NCBI GenBank assembly: GCA_028699365.1
Contig: JAQVUQ010000102.1
Location: 1 to 8,438, forward strand
Length of the DNA: 8,438 bases
Reading direction: 5' to 3'
Source of the DNA: a bacterium
Lineage (GTDB): Bacteria > UBP13 > UBA5359
The notes below the pieces were generated by a model. That model saw only the letters and a list, made by a program, of their open reading frames with translations. It did not search any database and was not told the origin of the DNA. Shown in pieces: positions 1-5,431 of this stretch (the stretch's first letter is position 1; every line of letters begins with the position of its first letter). The translations under genes and the position numbers were made by a program.

Positions 1-132
1 ACCGTTGGCTGCATCAAAGCCTTGCAGGCTGCCGGTTACGACGGTTTCCTCTCCATAGAGTTCGAGGGTATGGAGGATAACCGCAAGGCGTTGGAGATAG
101 GATTGGAGAATCTCAGACGTTACAGCGCCTGA
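1..132 (+). CDS. sugar phosphate isomerase/epimerase, C-terminal 43 residues (partial)
   Basis: Only the 3' end of this gene is in the window. Frame 1 is open from the first base and ends at TGA 130-132. The 43 visible residues contain GYDGFLSIEFEG (residues 13-24) followed by MEDNRKALEIGLENLRRY, which is typical of the last strand and helix of xylose-isomerase-like TIM barrels (AP endonuclease family 2 superfamily). These proteins isomerise or epimerise sugars and sugar derivatives in the cytosol using a divalent metal. The usual family length is about 270-300 residues, so roughly 85 percent of the gene lies upstream. A strong terminator follows 38 bases after the stop, making this the last gene of its operon. 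The family call is firm for such a short piece, but the substrate is unknown. Confidence 0.8.
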   Translation, partial: TVGCIKALQAAGYDGFLSIEFEGMEDNRKALEIGLENLRRYSA

Positions 133-170
133 GGCAAACGGAGCTCCTATAGAAGGGTATAAAAATCGTT

Positions 171-205
171 AAAACGGACAGGAAATTGTTTCCTGTCCGT
201 TTTTT
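171..205. terminator. bidirectional Rho-independent terminator
   Basis: A perfect 15-bp inverted repeat has arms AAAACGGACAGGAAA (171-185) and TTTCCTGTCCGTTTT (189-203) around a 3-base loop. A T-run (200-205) follows on the + strand, and the A-run at 171-174 provides the T-run for the - strand. It lies between two convergent genes, the isomerase ending at 132 and the permease ending at 279, so it can end transcripts from both sides. Confidence 0.92.
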
Positions 206-278
206 GCGGGAGATTCGGATTATATAGGGCCGGCACCTGTTTATTCATCTCATCCGATATGGAGACGGGATGGTGGTG

Positions 279-1223
279 CTACAGCATCGCCGCAACCAGC
301 ATAATAACCGGCACCAGCGCTATGGCGATCACGGTCGACGCCAGCCATAATGCGCCGGCCAGATCTACGTCCAGATCGAAGATCATGGGGATAGCCATGC
401 TGAAGACCGCTGCCGGGGTGACGGATTCTATAAAGACGACCCGAAGCGGTTCCCGGATTTCCCAGTTCCATATGCCGATGGCCCAGGCCAGGAGCAGGGC
501 CACAACGGGACTCAGTATGAACTTCAATGTAAAATAGGCCGGTAGTATCCTTTGGAAGCGGCGTATGGATGAGATGTGAAGGCGCATGCCTATGGCATAG
601 AGCCAGACGGCTGAGGATAAGGGAATAAGAAAGCTGTTGGCTTTTACCAGGATCGATATCTCCGGCAAGCCGGAAAAGTTGAAGATCAACCCGGTGGCGA
701 TGGCCAGTACAGGCAGCAGCAGATCGGGGTTCTGCCGGAAGTATCTTATCAATCCTTCTTCACCCTGGGAAGAGTATTTCCCAGCCAGCCAGAACAGGGC
801 GCTGAAGGTATACGGCTGAAAGAAGAGAGCATAAAGCGTAGCCAGGCCGAAACCCTGTTGACCCATCAGAATGAAGGCCAGCAGGCCGCCGAAGGTCTCT
901 CCCAGATTGGAAATACTGGAGGAGATGACGAAGCTGCCGCGAGAGCGTTTCTCCAAGCGGAATTTGCCGGCCATAAGGAAACCTGTAACCAGGTTGACCA
1001 GCGCTACCCCCAGTCCTATGACCGGCAGCCAGAACAGTCTGCCCCCGGCCAGCTCCAGGTGCCACATAGTCATGATCAGGATAGGCGTACCCAGCCAGAC
1101 GACGGCAAAGCGGGTAATCCTGACGGCAGTCGCCTCCGGCAAAAGACCTCTGGAGCGACTGAAATACCCGGATATGGTCGGCAGGGAAAGCATCAACATG
1201 CCGAAAATTATCTTGAAAAGCAT
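279..1223 (-). CDS. AEC family (auxin efflux carrier-like) permease
   Basis: The 314-residue protein is strongly hydrophobic throughout, with about ten predicted membrane segments in two halves of five, which is the normal size and layout of AEC transporters. The first half carries the conserved polar motif region SSSISNLGETFGG (about residues 101-113, with N106). The second half has FIESVTPAAVFSMAIP followed by a long hydrophobic C-terminal helix pair, which matches the family's second-half signature. Characterised bacterial members export or exchange malate and other organic anions. The substrate here is not evident. The ATG at 1221-1223 is preceded by no recognisable Shine-Dalgarno sequence. 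In-frame ATGs at residues 9 and 11 also lack one, so the start is uncertain by about ten residues. The gene stands alone, convergent with the isomerase and divergent from the toxin-antitoxin pair. Confidence is high for family and low for substrate. Confidence 0.88.
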   Translation of the reverse strand: MLFKIIFGMLMLSLPTISGYFSRSRGLLPEATAVRITRFAVVWLGTPILIMTMWHLELAGGRLFWLPVIGLGVALVNLVTGFLMAGKFRLEKRSRGSFVISSSISNLGETFGGLLAFILMGQQGFGLATLYALFFQPYTFSALFWLAGKYSSQGEEGLIRYFRQNPDLLLPVLAIATGLIFNFSGLPEISILVKANSFLIPLSSAVWLYAIGMRLHISSIRRFQRILPAYFTLKFILSPVVALLLAWAIGIWNWEIREPLRVVFIESVTPAAVFSMAIPMIFDLDVDLAGALWLASTVIAIALVPVIMLVAAML

Positions 1224-1229
1224 TCAATC

Positions 1230-1258
1230 AGATTAACATAAGATGTCTTTGTTTTCAA
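1230..1258 (-). promoter_or_regulatory. possible promoter of the AEC permease gene
   Basis: On the - strand, TTGAAA (1253-1258, five of six to the -35 consensus) is separated by 17 bases from TAATCT (1230-1235, only three of six to the -10 consensus). Transcription would start about at the permease ATG. The -10 match is poor, so this is a tentative assignment. Confidence 0.25.
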
Positions 1259-1265
1259 CGATATA

Positions 1266-1294
1266 TTGACAATTCATGGAATTAGTTGTACAAC
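1266..1294 (+). promoter_or_regulatory. sigma70-type promoter of the toxin-antitoxin operon
   Basis: A perfect -35 TTGACA (1266-1271) is followed by an ideal 17-base spacer and a -10 of TACAAC (1289-1294, four of six). A start seven bases past the -10 falls at about 1301, the A of the toxin ATG. No Shine-Dalgarno sequence lies in front of that ATG, so the transcript is probably leaderless. The -10 lies inside the palindrome at 1284-1295. Confidence 0.65.
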
Positions 1295-1295
1295 T
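1284..1295. promoter_or_regulatory. candidate antitoxin operator, 12-bp palindrome
   Basis: AGTTGTACAACT is a perfect 12-base palindrome centred on TGTACA (1287-1292) that covers the -10 of the toxin promoter. TGTACA is the core bound by the E. coli YefM antitoxin at its own promoter, and the antitoxin encoded just downstream is of the Phd/YefM type, so autorepression by promoter occlusion is the natural inference. A partial direct repeat, AATTcATGGAA (1271-1281) and AATTATGGAA (1297-1306), flanks the site. Confidence 0.6.
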
Positions 1296-1300
1296 GAATT

Positions 1301-1690
1301 ATGGAACTTGTTGCAGATGCCAGCACATTTCTTGCTGTTGTATTGAATGAAAGCGACCGTGATTGGGTTATTAATAAAACTGTCGGGCAGCGCATCATTT
1401 CGCCTGAAGTTTTGCCCTATGAGATCGGCAATGCGTTAATCGCTGTTAAAAGGAAGGGCCGTCTCAGTGATCGGGAAGTTCTTCGGGCGCTGGAGATCTC
1501 TCGGCAGATATCGGTCAGATTGGTTTCTGTAAATTTGTATGACGCAGTAAAAATTGCTGTTCGTTTTAATATATATGCTTACGATGCTTACTATTTGCAG
1601 TGTTGCATCGAAAACGAATTGCCGCTTATCAGTCTTGATGGCCGTATGTGTGATGTTGCAATAAACCTTGGAATAAAGGTGGTGGAATAG
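1301..1690 (+). CDS. vapC: VapC-type PIN-domain ribonuclease toxin
   Basis: The 129-residue protein is a single PIN domain of the usual VapC length. The four acidic residues expected for magnesium-dependent RNA cleavage are in place: D6 in the first strand (VADAS), E41 in LPYEIGNAL, D95 in YAYDAYYLQ and D113 in LISLDGRM. VapC toxins act in the cytosol, usually by cutting tRNA or rRNA when freed from their antitoxin. The ATG at 1301 is the only sensible start, because an in-frame TGA lies at 1295-1297 and no ribosome binding site precedes it. The toxin comes first and the antitoxin second, 3 bases after its stop, whereas in most VapBC pairs the antitoxin leads. Base composition is AT-rich compared with its neighbours (22 G/C in the 60 bases 1321-1380), which suggests horizontal acquisition. 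Confidence 0.92.
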   Translation: MELVADASTFLAVVLNESDRDWVINKTVGQRIISPEVLPYEIGNALIAVKRKGRLSDREVLRALEISRQISVRLVSVNLYDAVKIAVRFNIYAYDAYYLQCCIENELPLISLDGRMCDVAINLGIKVVE

Positions 1691-1693
1691 CTT

Positions 1694-1924
1694 ATGAAAG
1701 TTTATACTTATTCTCAGGCAAGGGAAAAGTTAGCTGATATACTTGAAGAGTCAAAGAGCGAAGAAGTCGTGATTCGCCGACGTAAAGGAGATTTGTTTAT
1801 TATTGTTCCAAAAACTCCTGTTTGCCGTTCTCCTTTTGATGTATCCGGTCTGCATAAAAAGATTTCGCGCAAAGAGATATTAGACGCAATTCACACCTCA
1901 AGGGAGCGTGAAAGCAAGGGATAA
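1694..1924 (+). CDS. Phd/YefM family antitoxin
   Basis: The 76-residue protein opens with MKVYTYSQAREKLADILEES, a near-textbook start of the Phd/YefM fold: strand, then the SQAR-LA helix that dimerises and binds DNA. It continues with EVVIRRRKGDLFIIVP (about residues 24-39). The polar C-terminal half (residues 48-76, rich in K, R, S and E) is of the kind that wraps around and inhibits the toxin. It should neutralise the VapC product directly upstream and repress the shared promoter. Unlike the toxin, it has a good ribosome binding site, AAAGGTGG at 1677-1684, inside the end of the toxin gene. That could keep antitoxin in excess despite its second position. Its last codons carry the AAGGGA that probably serves as ribosome binding site for the response regulator gene. 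Confidence 0.9.
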   Translation: MKVYTYSQAREKLADILEESKSEEVVIRRRKGDLFIIVPKTPVCRSPFDVSGLHKKISRKEILDAIHTSRERESKG

Positions 1925-1934
1925 AACTTGCATT

Positions 1935-2768
1935 ATGACAAACGACAGCAGGCAAAACGATCTTTACACCCTTATGAGCGTCGACGACGAACCCATAGTC
2001 CATGATATGGTAGCTCGTATCCTGGAGCGATCCCGTTTGCCCATCAGTATATGCGCCGCCGCTCTGTCGGGTGAAGAGGCGTTGCAACTGGCTGAGGCAA
2101 CGCGACCTGACATCTGTCTGCTGGATATACATATGGGCGGTATGGACGGGCTGGAACTGGCAGATCGATTGAAGCGGATGTCCGATTACACTCCCAGCCT
2201 TATCTATCTCACCGCCTATGATCGTTTTGAATACGCCCGTCAGGCGATTCGTCTGGGAGCGGAGGAGTATCTCCTCAAGCCCATACGGCGGGAGGAACTG
2301 CTCGATGCTCTGAGCAGAGCGGTGGAGCGGCTTCAGGCAGAGCGGCTGGAAAATCTTGAAAAGGAGCATATGCAGCGCAGCCTGGAAAAAGTGCTTCCGG
2401 CTCTGGCGGTTCAGGATGAGCCCCGAACAAGGCGCACCGCCTCTATGGTCAGGGAAGTGCGTGATTATGTGGACCAGCACTTTGCCGAAAAACTATCCCT
2501 GGACCTTATGGCCGAACGTTTTCATCTTAGCCCCGGTTACCTGGGATCACTCTTTAAATCCGAAACGGGCCTGGCTTTCAGAGCCTATTTGCGCTCCATC
2601 CGTATAGCCAGGGCCAAGAGCCTTATGGCCGATCAGAAGCTGAATCTTACCGAGATAGCCCATGCCGTGGGCTACGAAGATATCAACTACTTCAGCCAGG
2701 CCTTTATGGAAGAGACGGGCGTCAGGCCCAGCGAATACAGGGGAGCAGGACGAAGATGGGCAAGGTAA
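1935..2768 (+). CDS. response regulator, REC plus AraC-type DNA-binding domain (YesN-like)
   Basis: Counted from the ATG at 1935, the protein has 277 residues. Residues 10-120 form a receiver domain with the acidic pair D17-D18, phospho-acceptor D64 (in ICLLDIHM), switch T93 and conserved K115 (in YLLKPI). A charged linker, probably coiled (about 120-150), leads to an AraC-type double helix-turn-helix (about 170-270) with the conserved ending GYEDINYFSQAFMEETGVRPSEYR. It should be a transcription factor activated by phosphorylation from the kinase encoded by the overlapping next gene. The frame is open back to a GTG at 1908, inside the antitoxin gene, but the AAGGGA before that GTG is only two bases away. 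The 1935 ATG has AAGGGA at 1916-1921, 13 bases upstream, and leaves a complete first beta strand. The probable targets are its own operon or the aminotransferase unit downstream. Confidence 0.92.
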   Translation: MTNDSRQNDLYTLMSVDDEPIVHDMVARILERSRLPISICAAALSGEEALQLAEATRPDICLLDIHMGGMDGLELADRLKRMSDYTPSLIYLTAYDRFEYARQAIRLGAEEYLLKPIRREELLDALSRAVERLQAERLENLEKEHMQRSLEKVLPALAVQDEPRTRRTASMVREVRDYVDQHFAEKLSLDLMAERFHLSPGYLGSLFKSETGLAFRAYLRSIRIARAKSLMADQKLNLTEIAHAVGYEDINYFSQAFMEETGVRPSEYRGAGRRWAR

Positions 2769-3973
2769 AGCTGAGCGATATCGTCAATCTGCCCGCTTTT
2801 GAAGAGGCCGGCAGGCTGTTTCACCGGGCGACGGGGATGACCATTTCTTTCTACAGCGAAGCCGGCGAGAACATCTTCTATCCGGCCGAGGAACGCTGTG
2901 AAGTCTGTCATATGATACAGAGCAAGCCCGAGGGACAGCGTCGCTGTCTGCTTTCCGACAAACAGGCGGCGGAGCAAGCCTTACGCTGCGGTAAGCCCGT
3001 CTCCTATACCTGCCATGCCGGGCTGATCGACGTGGTAGTGCCGGTGGTAGTGGCCGGCAGGAAGATAGGTTGCTTCTTCAGCGGGCAGTCTCTGCTGGCC
3101 TCACCTACACCCGTAGGTTATCAGGATTTTATCTCCAGAACGGGAGACCTGGGCCTGGACCCGGATAAACTATGGGAGGCCTATCTCAAAGTCCCGGTAG
3201 TGGATGCCGGGCGCCTGGACATAGCCCTGGGACTGCTGGGCGTCATTTGCAATCATCTGGTGGAGGGGCAGATAGCCCTGCGCAAGGAGCGGGAACTGAC
3301 CCGCAAACAACGCAAGCTAAGACAGGCCGCCGAGGAGAAGGCCGGGCTGGAACGTGACCTCAGAGAGGTGGAGCTGCGCCTGGTGCAGGCCCAGTTGAAC
3401 CCTCACTTTCTCTTCAACGCTTTGAATCTCATAGCCGGCCAGGCCATGGCCGAGGATGCCGCCGAGACCGGGCGCCTGATAGAGGAGCTGTCACTGCTGC
3501 TGCGACATTCCCTGTCCAATATAGGCGGTACCATAACCCTGGCGGAGGAGGCAGCCGCAGCCATGGCTTACGTGGAGGTCTTCCGCGCCCGCTTCGGGCG
3601 AGAGGTGGAAGTTGCCATAAACATACCCCAAGATCTGGGCGATTTGCATGTTCCGGCGCTCATCCTGCAACCGCTGGTGGAGACCTCTCTGGTGCATGCC
3701 CTGCCCGCCTGTCCGGACGGCCTGCGTATCGCCATCGGCGCCGCCGTATCCGGCTCCAGGGTTGAGCTGCGGGTTGCGGATAACGGCCCCGGCCTGCCGG
3801 ATGAGGCTGTGATTAAAGATGCCGTAACTAGCGATCCGGGAGTCGGAATCAAGCTGACTGGTCTTCCCGGCCTTAACCGTCGCCTGCAGTATTACTATCC
3901 CGACCTGCCGGGACTGGAGTTGTTCAGTTTGGAGCATGGTCTGACGGCCGTCATCAGCCTGCCGCTGCCCTGA
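2756..3973 (+). CDS. PocR-domain sensor histidine kinase (LytS/YesM-type)
   Basis: The 405-residue protein has no membrane segment and should be cytosolic. Residues 5-170 are a PocR ligand-binding domain, a family predicted to sense small hydrocarbon derivatives, with the characteristic cysteines C48, C51, C64, C78 and C86 around the PEGQRRC and CHAGL motifs. A coiled-coil segment follows (about 172-210). The His_kinase domain has its phosphorylation site H217 in QLNPHFLFNALN. The C-terminal ATPase domain (about 300-405) has an intact G1 box, DNGPGLP (342-348), and a later GLNRRL segment. The N box is unusual: PLVETSLVHA (306-315) has T310 where related kinases have asparagine (LVEN), a residue that helps bind magnesium-ATP. 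ATP binding may be weakened, or the neighbouring residues may compensate. The ATG overlaps the end of the regulator gene by 13 bases, so the two are translationally coupled and almost certainly partners. Confidence 0.92.
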   Translation: MGKVKLSDIVNLPAFEEAGRLFHRATGMTISFYSEAGENIFYPAEERCEVCHMIQSKPEGQRRCLLSDKQAAEQALRCGKPVSYTCHAGLIDVVVPVVVAGRKIGCFFSGQSLLASPTPVGYQDFISRTGDLGLDPDKLWEAYLKVPVVDAGRLDIALGLLGVICNHLVEGQIALRKERELTRKQRKLRQAAEEKAGLERDLREVELRLVQAQLNPHFLFNALNLIAGQAMAEDAAETGRLIEELSLLLRHSLSNIGGTITLAEEAAAAMAYVEVFRARFGREVEVAINIPQDLGDLHVPALILQPLVETSLVHALPACPDGLRIAIGAAVSGSRVELRVADNGPGLPDEAVIKDAVTSDPGVGIKLTGLPGLNRRLQYYYPDLPGLELFSLEHGLTAVISLPLP

Positions 3974-3985
3974 TCGATCTTAATG

Positions 3986-4002
3986 AATAATCTGTAATAA
4001 TC
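3986..4002 (+). promoter_or_regulatory. helically phased direct repeats, candidate activator site
   Basis: AATAATC occurs at 3986-3992 and again at 3996-4002, exactly 10 bases apart start to start and so on the same face of the helix. The pair lies just upstream of the weak promoter of the aminotransferase gene and just downstream of the kinase gene. AraC-type regulators such as the one encoded at 1935 often bind direct repeats upstream of a poor -35. Assigning it as the binding site is inference, since AT-rich seven-base repeats can also occur by chance. Confidence 0.35.
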
Positions 4003-4015
4003 GTAAATTCTTTCA

Positions 4016-4045
4016 TGGCTTAAGCCGCCCGTAAAGGGATAGAAT
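4016..4045 (+). promoter_or_regulatory. possible weak promoter of the aminotransferase-hydrolase unit
   Basis: TAGAAT (4040-4045) matches five of six -10 positions. The region 16-18 bases upstream (TGGCTT, 4016-4021) is a poor -35. This pattern fits a promoter that needs an activator. Transcription would start near 4052. Confidence 0.35.
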
Positions 4046-4049
4046 ACAG

Positions 4050-4070
4050 TTGAGGCGCATCCTGCGTCAA
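4050..4070 (+). other. imperfect inverted repeat in the aminotransferase leader
   Basis: TTGA-gg-CGCA (4050-4059) can pair with TGCG-TCAA (4063-4070) around a three-base loop, with a two-base bulge. It is flanked by a wider pair, AAAGGGA (4033-4039) and TCCCTTT (4072-4078), that could form an outer stem if the RNA starts farther upstream. It ends about ten bases before the GGAGGT ribosome binding site (4079-4084). It could be an operator or a leader structure. No known riboswitch pattern is recognised. Confidence 0.35.
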
Positions 4071-4089
4071 TTCCCTTTGGAGGTGTATT

Positions 4090-5355
4090 ATGTCCGTTAA
4101 AGAAGAGAAGTTCACCGGTTCCGATACCGACGGAGGTATCACCAGCAGCTATGCCATGGACGACGGCGTTGTCCTCAAAGTCCCTTACTCCTTCTTCGGT
4201 TCCATCTATGACGACGATGAGAAGAGTATGGCCCTGGAAGCCATGGGCCAGGATACGCTGACCATGGGGCCGCAGGTTCAGGCCTTCCAGAAGGAGTTTG
4301 CCGCCGCCCACGATGTGAAGCACGCTTTTGCCGTAACCAACTGCACCACCGCCATGCATGTGGCCACCCAGATGTTCGGCATCAAGCCGGGCGATGAAGT
4401 TATCGTCACTCCCAATACCTTTATCGCCACTTCCCTGGTTATCCTTAAGGAGGGCGGCATTCCCGTATACGCCGACATCGATCCCAAAACCTACAACATC
4501 GATCCCAAAGAGATAGAGAAGAAGATCACCAACAAGACCAAGGCCGTATACGTAGTCCATTACGGCGGTCAGATGTGCGATATGGATCCCATCATGGCCA
4601 TCGCCCGCAAACATAACCTCTATGTCCTGGAAGATTGTGCTCATGCTCCGGGAGCCGCCTATAAGGGACGTAAAGCAGGCAGCGTGGGGGATGTGGGCTG
4701 CTTCAGTTTCCATTCCCTGAAAAATATGACTACCTGCGGCGAGGGCGGCATGATCACCACTAACAATGACGATTTTGTCGATGCCATAGAGAAGCTGCGC
4801 TGCATGAACCTGGATCACTGGAAGGATCAGGCTGATTACTGGATACCGTCCCACTTCGATGTTGTTGACGTGAAGGGATATTGGGGTAATAATTACCGTA
4901 TGAACGAAGTGCAGGCCGCCGTGGGCCGAGCCCAGTTGCGCAAGCTGGACATGCTCAACGAGAAACGCCGCGAGCTGGGCAGACGCATCAACGACGGCAT
5001 TCAGGGCATCAAGGGAATTACGCCCGTATATGAGGATCCCAACTGCTACCATGCGTATCATCTCTACACCCTCTGCGTGGAAGAAGAAGAGCTGGGAGCC
5101 GGTCGCGACAACTTCATGAGAGTGCTTTACAAGGAAGAGGGCGTACAGGGTATCCTGCATTACCAGCCCACCTATCACTTCACCGGATTGAAGCGTATGG
5201 GCTACGGTGACGGCCTTTGTCCTCTGGCCGAGAAGTTCTTCTATAACAGAGAGCTGAATCTGCCGATGCATCCGCGTCTGACCGACCGGGAGATAGAGGA
5301 TACCATTACAGGTATTCGCAACGCCGCCGAGAAAGTCAGGGGCAAAGGTAAGTAA
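4090..5355 (+). CDS. DegT/DnrJ/EryC1/StrS family PLP-dependent aminotransferase
   Basis: The 421-residue protein is a full-length member of the sugar aminotransferase (fold type I) family. Visible landmarks are MGPQVQAFQKEF (59-70), the cofactor-phosphate region TNCTTAMH (83-90), GDEVIVTPNTFIAT (101-114), the cofactor-ring aspartate D182 in VLEDCAHAPGA, and the Schiff-base lysine K211 in FSFHSLKNMTTCGEGG. NYRMNEVQAAVGRAQL follows, as usual. Such enzymes move an amino group from glutamate or glutamine onto a keto-sugar or keto-cyclitol in the cytosol. There is a roughly 30-residue polar extension before the usual N-terminal start (VPYSFFG at 31-37). The ATG at 4090 has a good ribosome binding site, GGAGGT at 4079-4084. 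The creatininase-family gene follows 76 bases downstream, so the two probably act on related compounds. The amino-acceptor substrate cannot be read from the sequence. An amino-cyclitol or amino-sugar is only a guess. Confidence 0.92.
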   Translation: MSVKEEKFTGSDTDGGITSSYAMDDGVVLKVPYSFFGSIYDDDEKSMALEAMGQDTLTMGPQVQAFQKEFAAAHDVKHAFAVTNCTTAMHVATQMFGIKPGDEVIVTPNTFIATSLVILKEGGIPVYADIDPKTYNIDPKEIEKKITNKTKAVYVVHYGGQMCDMDPIMAIARKHNLYVLEDCAHAPGAAYKGRKAGSVGDVGCFSFHSLKNMTTCGEGGMITTNNDDFVDAIEKLRCMNLDHWKDQADYWIPSHFDVVDVKGYWGNNYRMNEVQAAVGRAQLRKLDMLNEKRRELGRRINDGIQGIKGITPVYEDPNCYHAYHLYTLCVEEEELGAGRDNFMRVLYKEEGVQGILHYQPTYHFTGLKRMGYGDGLCPLAEKFFYNRELNLPMHPRLTDREIEDTITGIRNAAEKVRGKGK

Positions 5356-5367
5356 AGCGATAACTGA

Positions 5368-5402
5368 CTGCCGGCGGCCAGGGAGAATCGGGCCGCCGGC
5401 AG
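5368..5402 (+). other. intercistronic GC-rich hairpin
   Basis: CTGCCGGCGGCC (5368-5379) and GGCCGCCGGCAG (5391-5402) form a perfect 12-bp stem with an 11-base loop. It lies 12 bases after the aminotransferase stop and is followed by no T-run, so it is not a standard terminator. It is more likely an mRNA-stabilising or processing element that tunes the ratio of the two products, or a partial attenuator. The hydrolase ribosome binding site begins 13 bases further on. Confidence 0.7.
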
Positions 5403-5431
5403 CGTATTGTGTCTTAAGGAGGGTAACACCG

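Noticed and set aside
1908-1934. GTG 1908 as the start of the response regulator
   Set aside because: Its upstream AAGGGA is only two bases away, it overlaps the antitoxin, and it adds nothing to the receiver fold. ATG 1935 fits better, though the GTG is not excluded.
1800-2480. A 226-codon open frame on the - strand opposite the antitoxin and response regulator
   Set aside because: It lies opposite two well-supported genes, has no recognisable domain, and is explained by codon bias of the + strand genes.
4033-4078. Nested inverted repeats before the aminotransferase as a riboswitch
   Set aside because: The inner stem is short and bulged, the outer arm would lie upstream of the predicted transcription start, and no known riboswitch core is seen.
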